A stretch of 33,226 nt of DNA, from NCBI GenBank assembly GCA_028343155.1, contig JAOLXX010000020.1, forward strand, positions 1-33,226. Reading direction: 5' to 3'. How positions within the stretch are numbered: position 1 is the first letter of the stretch; each line of letters opens with the position of its first letter. Source of the DNA: Polaribacter sp. (GTDB taxonomy: Bacteria > Bacteroidota > Bacteroidia > Flavobacteriales > Flavobacteriaceae). Shown here in pieces: positions 1 to 8,086 of the stretch. The notes beneath the pieces are model-generated. The model did no database searches and had not been told where the DNA came from. It was given only the letters and a program-made list of their open reading frames with translations. The translations under genes and the position numbers were made by a program.

Positions 1-836
1 GCCTTTGCAGCAATAACGTGTTCTAGAGGACCACCTTGGTTTCCAGGAAACACTGCGAAATTTAATAAAGTAGACATTTTTTTAAGCTTTCCGCTTTTCA
101 ATGTTTCTCCAAATGGGTTGTCAAAATCTTTCCCCATTAATATAATTCCTCCTCTAGGTCCACGTAAAGTTTTATGGGTAGTCGATGTTACAACATGACA
201 ATGTGGTAATGGATCGTTTAATATTCCTTTTGCAATCATTCCTGCAGGATGTGAAATATCTGCCAACAAAATAGCACCAACACTGTCTGCAATGACTCTA
301 AAGCGCTTAAAATCAATATCTCTAGAATATGCAGAAGCACCCGCGATGATTAATTTGGGCTGTTCTTTCGTTGCTATTTCTTGAATTTTATCATAATTTA
401 AAACGCCCGTTTCTTTATCAACACCATAAAAAGTGGGGTTGTATATTCTACCAGAGAAATTTACAGAAGATCCGTGTGTTAAATGTCCACCATGTGATAA
501 GTCGAAACCCAAAATAGTATCACCAGGGTTTAAACAGGCAAAAAATACAGCGGTATTTGCTTGTGAACCAGAATGTGGTTGAACGTTTGCATATTCTGCA
601 CCAAATAATTCTTTTGCTCTATCAATTGCTATTTGCTCTACAACATCTACAACTTCACAACCTCCATAATATCTTTTTCCAGGATATCCTTCAGCATATT
701 TATTGGTTAAGACAGAGCCTTGCGCTTGCATCACTTGATCACTTGCAAAGTTTTCTGAAGCGATTAATTCTAAACCATTTAATTGTCTTTCTTTTTCTTC
801 CTGAATGAGGTCAAAAATTTGATTGTCTAATTGCAT
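1..836 (-). CDS. glyA: Serine hydroxymethyltransferase, N-terminal 278 residues (gene runs off the left edge)
   Basis: This PLP enzyme interconverts serine and glycine while charging tetrahydrofolate with a one-carbon unit in the cytoplasm. Translation from ATG at 836 gives [14 protein letters not shown], then the family signatures LELIASENF (22-30), [17 protein letters not shown] (44-60), QPHSGSQAN (86-94), the [11 protein letters not shown] loop (112-122) and the PLP-lysine segment [14 protein letters not shown], with Lys222 as the Schiff-base residue. The reading frame is open to base 1, so about one third of the usual roughly 420 residues lies outside the window. The ATG is chosen because the N-terminus matches the normal family start. 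A TAnnTTTG box lies 22 nt upstream. Nothing looks damaged. Identity is essentially certain from sequence; expression is inferred. Confidence 0.97.
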   Translation of the reverse strand, partial: MQLDNQIFDLIQEEKERQLNGLELIASENFASDQVMQAQGSVLTNKYAEGYPGKRYYGGCEVVDVVEQIAIDRAKELFGAEYANVQPHSGSQANTAVFFACLNPGDTILGFDLSHGGHLTHGSSVNFSGRIYNPTFYGVDKETGVLNYDKIQEIATKEQPKLIIAGASAYSRDIDFKRFRVIADSVGAILLADISHPAGMIAKGILNDPLPHCHVVTSTTHKTLRGPRGGIILMGKDFDNPFGETLKSGKLKKMSTLLNFAVFPGNQGGPLEHVIAAK

Positions 837-858
837 TATTATTGTTTTTAAGGATCTT

Positions 859-866
859 CAAAAATA
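859..866 (-). promoter_or_regulatory. Putative -7 box of glyA
   Basis: On the minus strand this reads TATTTTTG, matching the Bacteroidetes -7 consensus TAnnTTTG, and predicts a leader of roughly 17-20 nt before the glyA ATG. No TTG-type -33 element is visible at the expected distance, so confidence is modest. Confidence 0.35.
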
Positions 867-985
867 ATAAAATCATCTTTGTAAAAAACATGTTTTTATA
901 ATATTTTATCATTTTTTGTTAATAATTTATTTTTATGAATAAAGTACTCTTAAAATGCATTTTTTTTAGAGAATGGTATTAAAAA

Positions 986-1201
986 ATGGAATTGCCTTTA
1001 ATTATTAAATCCATATACGGTGGTTCAATAGCAGCTTAAATGGTTATAAATTCAGAAGTAAAAGATATTGATTATATTATAATGAATTATCCAATATATA
1101 AATAGCAACCGACGAACGGTTAAAAAATGATTGCTATTGATGAAATTATTGAGCAGAGACAAAGAATTTGGACGCAACCAAAAGTAATTTTAACAAAATG
1201 A
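986..1201 (+). pseudogene. Decayed coding remnant with three in-frame stops
   Basis: One frame stays protein-like from ATG at 986 to TGA at 1199-1201 but is cut by TAA (1037-1039), TAG (1103-1105) and TAA (1121-1123). Pieces read IYGGSIAA, then INSEVKDIDYIIMNYPIYK, then IAIDEIIEQRQRIWTQPK. The last piece, with GGSIA about 50 residues earlier, loosely recalls the C-terminus of dihydroxyacid dehydratase-family (IlvD/Edd) proteins (GGPIA... then ...eelekRraaW-pP). That resemblance is weak and from memory. It could equally be chance in AT-rich DNA. No function is claimed. Confidence 0.25.
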
Positions 1202-1320
1202 TTTGAATTCAATATCAGATAAGTATAAAATGTAAATGCGAAAATTACAATATTCACTAGTTCATTTCTGAATGACTTTGATAGAATTAATAAGGAAATA
1301 GTATTTTTTTTTGTTAATTA

Positions 1321-2646
1321 CTACTTTACATCAGTATAAATATCATCCCAATTTTTTGGTTTTGGATCATGCAACTTACCCAAAGACTTTGCAATAATCA
1401 TAGAAACAGTAGCATCTCCCGTTACATTTACAGCGGTTCTACACATATCCAAAGGTCTGTCTACAGCAAAAATTAATGCCAAACCAATGGGTAATAATTC
1501 TTCTGGAAAACCAATAGATTCTAATACAATAACCAACATCACCATGCCGGCACTAGGAACTGCTGCAGAACCAATAGACGCTAACAAAGCTGTTGCTACA
1601 ATAATTAATTGATTTGAAAATGTCAAGCCTTCTGGCCAAATAACTTGCATAATGAATACAGCTGCGATGGCTTGATACAAACTTGTTCCATCCATATTAA
1701 TCGTTGCTCCTACGGGCAATACAAAACCAGCCACTTCTTTATCTACGCCTAAGTGTTCTTCTACTCGCTCCATCGTAACTGGTAAAGTTGCCGCACTCGA
1801 ACTTGTCGAAAAGGCTAATAATTGTGCAGGACTTATTTGTTTTAAAAACCAAACTGGTGACTTTTTTGTATAAATACTTACTGAAATTAAGTAGAAACCA
1901 ATCATTAAAAGTAAACCACAAACAACGCAAAGCGCATAAACCAAAAGTTTTAAAAGAATTTCCGTATCATCAAAAGCAATAATAACATTTGCTAAGAGCG
2001 CAAAAACGGCATACGGCGCAAAAAGCATTATTAAATCTACCATTTTCATAACCACTTCATTTAATGAATTAAAGAAATTTATTAATGGTTTTGCTTTTTT
2101 TTCTGGGATTAGTAATAATGAAATACCAACAAACAACGCAAAAAAGATAATTTGCAACATACTGGCGTTTCCTAAAGATACAAAAATATTGCTAGGAAAA
2201 ATATCAACCAATGCTTGTAAAGGTCCTGCATCTTGTTGCATATTTGCCTTTGCTAGCTTATCTACAACTCCTGAGGAAGCTTCATATTTTAATTTAATTT
2301 TTTCTATGGTTTCAGTAGACATTCCTGCTCCTGGCTTAACCAAATTTACAATTCCCAAACCAATAACAATAGCAATTACTGTAGTTAGCATATATACAAC
2401 CATAGTTCTAAAACCCATCTTTTTAATTTTTGAAATGTCTTTTAAATCCGAGATTCCTTTAATTAAAGAGGCGAGTATTAAGGGTACCGCAATTAATTTT
2501 AATAAATTGATAAAGATGGTTCCAAAGGGTTTTATCCAATCTATAACAAATCCTTTTCCAACATCAACAGTATTCATTATAAAGCCAAAAATGATTCCTA
2601 AAATCATTCCTAATAATATCTTCCAATGTAATGCTAGTTTTTTCAT
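1321..2646 (-). CDS. Sodium:dicarboxylate (glutamate/aspartate/C4) symporter, DAACS family
   Basis: Inner-membrane secondary transporter that imports acidic amino acids or C4-dicarboxylates with cations. The 441 residues match the usual family length and contain the expected hydrophobic segments plus the diagnostic re-entrant loops: the serine-rich tip STSSSAATLP (280-289), NMDGT (317-321) in TM7, and the substrate-binding TM8 segment DRPLDMCRTAVNVTGDA (396-412). Asp400, Arg403 and Asn407 correspond to the acidic-substrate ligands of the archaeal homologue GltPh; an Arg at that site favours a substrate with a side-chain carboxylate. The ATG at 2646 fits the common MKKLxLHWKILLGM family start. 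It appears to be a single-gene unit with no hairpin directly downstream. The exact substrate (glutamate versus succinate/fumarate) cannot be settled from sequence. Confidence 0.93.
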   Translation of the reverse strand: MKKLALHWKILLGMILGIIFGFIMNTVDVGKGFVIDWIKPFGTIFINLLKLIAVPLILASLIKGISDLKDISKIKKMGFRTMVVYMLTTVIAIVIGLGIVNLVKPGAGMSTETIEKIKLKYEASSGVVDKLAKANMQQDAGPLQALVDIFPSNIFVSLGNASMLQIIFFALFVGISLLLIPEKKAKPLINFFNSLNEVVMKMVDLIMLFAPYAVFALLANVIIAFDDTEILLKLLVYALCVVCGLLLMIGFYLISVSIYTKKSPVWFLKQISPAQLLAFSTSSSAATLPVTMERVEEHLGVDKEVAGFVLPVGATINMDGTSLYQAIAAVFIMQVIWPEGLTFSNQLIIVATALLASIGSAAVPSAGMVMLVIVLESIGFPEELLPIGLALIFAVDRPLDMCRTAVNVTGDATVSMIIAKSLGKLHDPKPKNWDDIYTDVK

Positions 2647-2704
2647 GAAATGGTTTTTATAGTATTATGAACATGAAAGGTAATATAAAAATGTCATTTT
2701 TAAA

Positions 2705-3838
2705 TTATACCTTGCTTTTATAACAAGATGTATAAATTCCTTCATAGACTGGAAGTATATTTTCTAATGAAAACTTTTTAGTATGTGCTCTTGCATGCTG
2801 CTTAAAAGTGGCTAGTATTTTATCCTCTTTTAAAATAGATAATGCATTTTTTGCCATGTCTTGTATATCTCCTAAATCACTTAAATAGCCTGTAACTCCA
2901 TCGATATTTACTTCAGGCAAACCTCCTGTATTTGTAGATATCACTGCCGTTCCTGCAGCCATTGCTTCTAAAGCCGCCAAACCAAAACTTTCCGTTTGAG
3001 AAGGCAATAGGAAAATATCTGTGTAACATAATATTTTAGTGACTTCGGTGCTATTTCCTAAAAAGAAAACATCCTCAGAGATGTTTAACTCTTTTACTAA
3101 CTTTTCTGCTTTTGCCCTTTCAGGACCTTCACCAATCATTAATAATTTAGAAGGAATTTCTTTTCTAACTTCGTGGAATATGCGCACGACGTCTTCTACT
3201 CTTTTTACGGGTCTAAAATTACTTACATGCGTAAAGATTCTTTCATGGGGTTTTGCCAAAGAAAACCGCTTGCATTCTTCTTTATGAGCCTTGTCATATT
3301 TTTGAGTATCAATGAAGTTATAAATGACTTTAATCTCTTTGGTTATATTGAATAATTTAGTAGTAGTTTCCTTTAAACTGTTAGAAACAGCAGTAACTAC
3401 ATCCGAATTATTAATGCTAAATTCTACAGCTGGCTTATAGGTTGGGTGACTTCCGACCAACGTAATATCTGTTCCGTGAAGTGTTGTTACAACTTTTACG
3501 CCTAAGCCTTTTTCTTTCAGCATTTGTTTTGCCATAAATGCAGCATAGGCATGGGGAATGGCATAATGAACATGCAAAACTTCCAATTGATATTTTTCTA
3601 CAACTTCGACCATTTTACTAGACAAAGCTAGCTCATAAGGTTGATATTGAAATAAGGGATATTCTTCTAAAAGTACTTGATGAAAATGTAAATTATGAGA
3701 GATAAAATCTAAACGAACGGGTTGGTTATAGGTTATAAAATGAACATTATGTCCCTTGTCAGCCAATGCGATTCCTAACTGTGTAGCCACTACTCCACTT
3801 CCACCAAATGTTGGATAACAAACAATTCCTATATTCAT
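2705..3838 (-). CDS. bshA: N-acetyl-alpha-D-glucosaminyl L-malate synthase (bacillithiol step 1)
   Basis: GT4-family retaining glycosyltransferase that joins UDP-GlcNAc to L-malate, the first step of bacillithiol synthesis in the cytoplasm. The 377 residues begin MNIGIVCYPTFGGSGVVATQ, the characteristic BshA N-terminus with the GGSG nucleotide loop (12-15). Further signatures are HVHYAIPHA (89-97), TTLHGTDITLVGS (118-130), the SNFRPVKR motif (206-213), GEGPE (236-240) and the GT4 E-x7-E pair in TESFGLAALEAMAAG (Glu283 and Glu291). Length and motif order are normal. The upstream neighbour is separated by a terminator, so it is probably transcribed alone; a TATTTTTA box lies about 17 nt before the ATG. 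A YtxJ-like bacillithiol protein near 31.4 kb supports use of this thiol. Confidence 0.95.
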   Translation of the reverse strand: MNIGIVCYPTFGGSGVVATQLGIALADKGHNVHFITYNQPVRLDFISHNLHFHQVLLEEYPLFQYQPYELALSSKMVEVVEKYQLEVLHVHYAIPHAYAAFMAKQMLKEKGLGVKVVTTLHGTDITLVGSHPTYKPAVEFSINNSDVVTAVSNSLKETTTKLFNITKEIKVIYNFIDTQKYDKAHKEECKRFSLAKPHERIFTHVSNFRPVKRVEDVVRIFHEVRKEIPSKLLMIGEGPERAKAEKLVKELNISEDVFFLGNSTEVTKILCYTDIFLLPSQTESFGLAALEAMAAGTAVISTNTGGLPEVNIDGVTGYLSDLGDIQDMAKNALSILKEDKILATFKQHARAHTKKFSLENILPVYEGIYTSCYKSKV

Positions 3839-4144
3839 ATATTTATTAAAAGATTTAAAAATAAAACCTGTTTTTAATGTAATGGTTGTAAAGGTAAAGG
3901 AATTCTTACTGTTTGATTCTAATTAAAACATAAAAAATGACCCCATAGCTTTCTAAACTTGTTTTAGCATCTGGTTAAATTAAGGCGCTTTTTTAAGAGA
4001 ACTTGAAAAAGTTCGGATTGACGCAAATTTCATAAAAAAAGAGTTTTTCAAATGGATTGAAAAACTCTTTTTTTATTTGTCTACCAGGTTTGAACCCTTA
4101 CTTATTTCTAAATAGATTTTCCTTCAGTGAAAATATTAAGAAAA
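3839..4144. other. 306-bp intergenic region, bshA leader and transketolase trailer
   Basis: Contains the strong hairpin terminator at 4034-4074 and a weaker ATTTTC/GAAAAT hairpin (4116-4121 with 4129-4134). The stretch 3860-4030 is AT-rich and shows no ORF or RNA gene I can support; it should carry the bshA promoter. Confidence 0.5.
4034..4074 (-). terminator. Rho-independent terminator after the transketolase subunit gene
   Basis: An 18-bp perfect stem (4034-4051 with 4057-4074) made of an A7 run plus GAGTTTTTCAA, a 5-nt loop, and the complementary arm ending in T7. Read on the minus strand the 3' arm is also followed by a U-rich tail, about 70 nt beyond the stop codon of the gene at 4145. 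The symmetry means it could work in both directions, but the only gene pointing at it is on the minus strand. Confidence 0.85.
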
Positions 4145-4990
4145 TTAATAATCTCCTAATGTTACAGGGTTCTGTGCTAACGCATTTTCCAATTGTTCAT
4201 CACTTGGTGCTTTACCATGCCATGCATGCGTATGCATCATAAAATCAACACCATTACCCATTTCTGTATGTAATAAAATACACACTGGTTTTCCTTTCCC
4301 TGTCAATGATTTAGCTTGAGCTAAACCCGCTAATATAGCCTCAATATCATTTCCTTCTTTTACATCTAGAACGTCCCAACCAAAAGCTTCAAATTTAGCT
4401 CTAATACTTCCCATTGCTAAAACTTGGTCCGTAGATCCATCAATTTGTTTTCCGTTTAGATCAATTGTTGCAATTAAGTTATCCACTTTTTTTGCTGATG
4501 CATACATGATTGCTTCCCAGTTTTGACCTTCTTGCAACTCACCATCACCGTGTAAAGTATAAATTATTTTAGCATCTCCATTTAATTTTTTAGCTTGTGC
4601 TGCTCCTATTCCAACAGACATTCCTTGCCCTAAAGATCCAGATGCAATTCTTACACCAGGCAAACCTTCATGGGTAGTTGGATGTCCTTGTAAACGGGAG
4701 TTTAGCAATCTAAAAGTAGCTAATTCTTCAACTGAGAAAAAGCCGCTGTGCGCCAAAACACTATAAAATACTGGAGAAATATGTCCATTAGAAAGGAAAA
4801 ATAAATCCTCATGGTTTCCATCCATCGTAAAATCGGTAGAATAGTCCATTACTTCTTGATATAAACAAGTTATAAATTCTGCACACCCTAATGAACCTCC
4901 TGGATGACCAGAGTTTACTTTATGAACCATACGTAGAATATCTCTACGAACTTGCTGCGTAAAATCTTGTAATTGTTGTGTTGTTGGCAT
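4145..4990 (-). CDS. Transketolase, N-terminal (TPP-binding) subunit
   Basis: Encodes the thiamine-diphosphate-binding half of transketolase, which moves two-carbon ketol units in the non-oxidative pentose phosphate pathway. The 281 residues carry VNSGHPGGSLG (25-35), FFLSNGH (64-70), ASGSLGQGMSVGIGAA (116-131), and the TPP/Mg motif GDGELQEGQNWEA (148-160) continuing to Asn179 in DLNGKQIDG. The protein stops where the first domain of full-length enzymes ends, so this is the two-gene form common in Bacteroidetes and not a truncation. The C-terminal subunit, which completes the dimer, is not next to it: downstream is a terminator and bshA, upstream an unrelated exported protein. The partner must lie outside the window. 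The ATG at 4990 gives the normal family start. Confidence 0.93.
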   Translation of the reverse strand: MPTTQQLQDFTQQVRRDILRMVHKVNSGHPGGSLGCAEFITCLYQEVMDYSTDFTMDGNHEDLFFLSNGHISPVFYSVLAHSGFFSVEELATFRLLNSRLQGHPTTHEGLPGVRIASGSLGQGMSVGIGAAQAKKLNGDAKIIYTLHGDGELQEGQNWEAIMYASAKKVDNLIATIDLNGKQIDGSTDQVLAMGSIRAKFEAFGWDVLDVKEGNDIEAILAGLAQAKSLTGKGKPVCILLHTEMGNGVDFMMHTHAWHGKAPSDEQLENALAQNPVTLGDY

Positions 4991-5011
4991 TTTATTATTT
5001 TAAATTATTTG

Positions 5012-5019
5012 CAAAAATA
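5012..5019 (-). promoter_or_regulatory. Putative -7 box of the transketolase subunit gene
   Basis: Minus strand TATTTTTG, 21 nt before the ATG at 4990. It matches TAnnTTTG; no convincing -33 TTG is seen. Confidence 0.38.
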
Positions 5020-5044
5020 CAAAAGAGATTGGATTTTTATGTCC

Positions 5045-5084
5045 TTATAAAGGTTTATTTGTTTAAACAAATAAACCTTTATAA
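5045..5084. repeat. 40-bp perfect palindrome
   Basis: The left arm 5045-5064 starts TTATAAAGG and the right arm 5065-5084 is its exact reverse complement, with the axis in GTTTAAAC. It begins 5 bases beyond the stop codon of the gene ending at 5090 and sits about 55 nt before the start of the transketolase gene. As RNA it gives an 18-bp hairpin with a 4-nt loop, so a terminator or mRNA-stabilising hairpin is the simplest reading. There is no clean U-tract after it on the minus strand, so it is not a textbook terminator. A protein-binding site is the alternative. Confidence 0.8.
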
Positions 5085-5089
5085 TAGTT

Positions 5090-6349
5090 TTATGTCTTTT
5101 GTTTCTTCTTTTTAGCTGCAGGAAATAACACATTATTCAAAATTAAACGATAACCAGGAGACGTTGGGTGCAAATCTAACTCTGTTTTTGGATCTTCTAC
5201 TCTATGTGTATAATCTTCAGGATCATGACCTCCATAAAAGGTAAACATCCCTTTACCCTTGGTTCCATGAAGATAACGCACTTCTCTATTAGTCGTATTT
5301 TCTCCTAAAACCAATACATTTCTTTTTACTGTATTCCGATCAAAAGAAGTTGTTTGCCCCATAAAACCTTTTACCAAAGTGGTATGGTTTTGAGTCAACA
5401 TGGTTGGTACAGGATCCCATTTAGCAGAAAACGGTATCAATGAAAAATAATCTGATGTTTTTGATATTTTACGTTTGCGTGTCATATCTATTGAAGAAAA
5501 CTCGTATGTTGTTGGATTTCTGATTAATTGATAATCTTTAAACGCAAATGTTTTATTGTAGTTTATTTTAGATTGATAATTTAATTCTGAAGCGTCACCA
5601 TCAAACATTGCTTCAGCAATATCGACTCCTTCAGCAGACAACGCAATATCAAAACTATCAGTTGCAGAACACATGGCAAACATAAATCCACCTCCTATTA
5701 CATAATCTCTAATTTTTTTTGCGACGGCTAATTTTTCTTGAGAAACTTTCGTGAAACTTAATTCAGAAGCTAAGCTTTCAGCTCTTTTTTTTCCTTCTAC
5801 ATACCAGGGAGCTGTCTTAAAATGTCCATAAAAACGACCATATTGGCCTGTAAAATCTTCATGATGTAGATGCAGCCACTCATAAATAAGGAGTTTATCT
5901 TTTAATACTTCTTTGTCATAGATAAGATCAAAAGGAATTTCTGCATAAGTTAAAACCAGCGTAACAGCATCGTCCCAGGGCAATTTATCTTTTGGGGAAT
6001 ACACAGCAATTTTTGGTGCTTTTTCTAAGGTTACTGCATCTTGATTTGAAGAGGGAGCCGAAATTTCTTGCAAAATTAACTGCGATTTTGCATCAGAAAT
6101 TATCTGGTAAGTAACGCCTCGTATTGTACATTCATTTTCAACAATTTTATTGTTTTCTATTAAAAAGGCACCGCCATCATAGTTTAATAACCATTTGGAC
6201 TTTAAGCCCGCTTCTAATGAAAAATAAACAATTCCGTAGGCTTTTAAGTGGTTTTTCTGATTATCATGACTCATCGGTACGTAGATAAAAGAGGCCCAAA
6301 GTGAGTTTGTAATAAAAATAAAAATGAATATTATTCGGAATTTTTTCAT
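5090..6349 (-). CDS. Exported protein with a class I glutaminase-like fold (often labelled asparagine synthetase B in flavobacteria)
   Basis: A 419-residue protein from the ATG at 6349, chosen because it gives a clean signal peptide (MKKFRIIFIFIFITNSLWA); the in-frame codon at 6388 adds 13 residues ahead of it. After export it would be periplasmic or membrane-attached. The middle (about 112-240) reads like a class I amidotransferase/BPL_N-type Rossmann fold: IAVYSPKD, LTYAEIPFDLIYD, then RDYVIGGGFMFAMCSATDS with Cys227 at the nucleophile-elbow position. The C-terminal third has a GxTTSFDRNTVKRNVLVLGENT stretch and HDPEDYTHR. From memory, homologues sit beside dnaB in this family and are named asparagine synthetase B, yet none of the ATP-pyrophosphatase motifs of AsnB is present, so I regard that name as wrong. 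Function unknown; a lysine/arginine-rich tail ends the protein. Confidence 0.7.
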   Translation of the reverse strand: MKKFRIIFIFIFITNSLWASFIYVPMSHDNQKNHLKAYGIVYFSLEAGLKSKWLLNYDGGAFLIENNKIVENECTIRGVTYQIISDAKSQLILQEISAPSSNQDAVTLEKAPKIAVYSPKDKLPWDDAVTLVLTYAEIPFDLIYDKEVLKDKLLIYEWLHLHHEDFTGQYGRFYGHFKTAPWYVEGKKRAESLASELSFTKVSQEKLAVAKKIRDYVIGGGFMFAMCSATDSFDIALSAEGVDIAEAMFDGDASELNYQSKINYNKTFAFKDYQLIRNPTTYEFSSIDMTRKRKISKTSDYFSLIPFSAKWDPVPTMLTQNHTTLVKGFMGQTTSFDRNTVKRNVLVLGENTTNREVRYLHGTKGKGMFTFYGGHDPEDYTHRVEDPKTELDLHPTSPGYRLILNNVLFPAAKKKKQKT

Positions 6350-6429
6350 AAAAAGATATATCGATAAACTAATAAGAGTACTCTCCAACTATATTGAAGT
6401 AAGATTCGAGTTCTTAAAACCTTAAACGT

Positions 6430-7944
6430 TTAAAAAGGAACCCCACCATCATCACCAAAAGCATCTTTAGGTTCAATTCTTTGATCTGGAAAAACATCCT
6501 CTGGAAAATCTGCATTCATAGACGATTGGAATTCTGAACTAAAGCCTTCTTCTAAATCAGAGAATTTTGCCAAATGCCCTGTAAATTTCAAACGAATATT
6601 ATCCAAACCACCATTTCTATGTTTGGCCACAATAAATTCTCCTTGCCCCTCACATGGTGTTTGCTCGTCGTCATCCCATTCCGTCATTCCATAATATTCT
6701 GGACGGAAAATAAACGATACAATATCAGCATCTTGCTCAATAGCTCCAGATTCACGTAAATCCGATAACAGCGGCCTTTTGCTTCCTCCGCGAGTTTCTA
6801 CCGCACGAGATAATTGAGAAAGAGCGATTACAGGAACTTCTAATTCTTTTGCTAATGCTTTTAAGTTTCGCGAAATCATAGAGATTTCTTGTTCCCGATT
6901 CCCTCCTGATTTTCCACCTGCTGTCATTAATTGTAAATAATCAATTACAATAATTTTAACATTATGTTGAGATACTAATCTTCTTGCTTTTGCACGTAAA
7001 TCAAACACAGAAAGAGACGGTGTATCATCAATAAAAATCGGTGCATCAGATAATTTCTTAACTTTCACATTTAATTGTTCCCATTCATGAGGCTCTAAAT
7101 TTCCTTTCCTTAATTTTTCTGAAGTTAAGCCTGTTTCCGAAGAAATCATTCGCGTAATCAATTGAACAGAAGACATCTCCAAAGAGAATACGGCGACTCC
7201 ATGATTAAAGTCAATGGCCATGTTTTTTGCCATCGAAATTACAAAGGCCGTTTTTCCCATACCAGGACGTGCAGCTATAATTACTAAATCTGACGGTTGC
7301 CAACCCGAAGTTAAAGCATCTAATTTGGTAAAACCAGTTTCTAAACCAGACATTCCTTCAGAATTACCTATTTCTTGAATCTTTTTTAATGCTTGTTTTA
7401 CAAGCGATCCTGCTGGTTCTGAACTCTTTTTTAAGTTCCCTTGTGTCACTTCAAAAAGCTTTCCTTCTGCATCATCTAATAAATCAAAAACATCGGTGCT
7501 TTCATCATAGGCATTCTCTATAATTTCACTTGAAATTGAAATTAAACTACGTTGAATAAATTTTTGGAGAATAATTCTAGCATGGAACTCAATATGGGCA
7601 GAAGAAGCTACTTTCTGGGTCAAACGAATTAAAAAGAAATCGCCACCAACAAATTCTAATTTTCCGTTTTTTTTAAGTAAGTTAGAAACTGTTAATATAT
7701 CTATAGGCTCAGAATTTTGAAATAATGTATAAATAGCAGCGTAAATTTCTTGATGTTTATTGTCATAAAAAGCATCAGGACTTAAGATGTCTATTACATC
7801 GTCAATTCCTTTTTTATCAATCATCATTGCGCCCAATACCGCTTCTTCCAGTTCCACTGCCTGTGGAGGAATCTTTCCTTTTTCAAGACTAATTATTCTT
7901 GACTTATCTATCTTTTTACCTGAAACAGGAGTCGTTTTTTCCAT
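6430..7944 (-). CDS. dnaB: Replicative DNA helicase DnaB
   Basis: Hexameric 5'-3' helicase that unwinds DNA at the replication fork and recruits primase. From the ATG at 7944 the protein has 504 residues: an N-terminal DnaB domain (PPQAVELEEAVLGAMM, about 26-41), the linker, and a RecA-fold C-terminal domain with Walker A ARPGMGKT (225-232), AVFSLEMSS, Walker B VKIIVIDYLQLM, and the SQLSRAVE...RPLLSDLRESGAIEQDAD block. No intein is inserted. The ATG is preferred over the in-frame GTG at 7950 because the GTG lies inside a TAnnTTTG promoter box. The acidic, poorly conserved tail (FPEDVFPDQRIEPKDAFGDD) is usual in this group. It is transcribed divergently from the DUF3810 gene. Confidence 0.97.
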   Translation of the reverse strand: MEKTTPVSGKKIDKSRIISLEKGKIPPQAVELEEAVLGAMMIDKKGIDDVIDILSPDAFYDNKHQEIYAAIYTLFQNSEPIDILTVSNLLKKNGKLEFVGGDFFLIRLTQKVASSAHIEFHARIILQKFIQRSLISISSEIIENAYDESTDVFDLLDDAEGKLFEVTQGNLKKSSEPAGSLVKQALKKIQEIGNSEGMSGLETGFTKLDALTSGWQPSDLVIIAARPGMGKTAFVISMAKNMAIDFNHGVAVFSLEMSSVQLITRMISSETGLTSEKLRKGNLEPHEWEQLNVKVKKLSDAPIFIDDTPSLSVFDLRAKARRLVSQHNVKIIVIDYLQLMTAGGKSGGNREQEISMISRNLKALAKELEVPVIALSQLSRAVETRGGSKRPLLSDLRESGAIEQDADIVSFIFRPEYYGMTEWDDDEQTPCEGQGEFIVAKHRNGGLDNIRLKFTGHLAKFSDLEEGFSSEFQSSMNADFPEDVFPDQRIEPKDAFGDDGGVPF

Positions 7945-7949
7945 GTACA

Positions 7950-7957
7950 CAAATGTA
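7950..7957 (-). promoter_or_regulatory. Promoter -7 box giving an apparently leaderless dnaB mRNA
   Basis: Minus strand TACATTTG, an exact TAnnTTTG match, ends 5 nt before the A of the dnaB ATG. Transcription from this box should start at or within a base or two of the start codon. No canonical -33 element is apparent. Confidence 0.5.
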
Positions 7958-8086
7958 CTTTTTTTAGGTTGAATACTCTTTCTAAAAGTTCACTTAAATT
8001 TGTAAACAAAAATTGTAAATAAAAATGTTATTATCTTGTTAATAACCAGTCAACTTCCAAATTGATTTGTTATTTTTACCATAGTG

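Larger units (their letters stand above)
837..1320. other. 484-bp intergenic region between glyA and the symporter gene
   Basis: Very AT-rich. It holds the glyA promoter box, a 14-bp perfect palindrome (AAAAACATGTTTTT, 884-897) that could be an operator or a weak hairpin, and a broken open frame at 986-1201 described separately. The remainder (1202-1320) shows no ORF, RNA gene or terminator that I can recognise. Because glyA points left and the symporter also points left, this stretch is the 5' region of glyA and the 3' region of the symporter. Confidence 0.5.

Noticed and set aside
4081..4101. GGTTTGAACCC looks like the T-arm of a tRNA
   Set aside because: The five T-stem pairs do not form on either strand and no acceptor, D or anticodon arm is found nearby.
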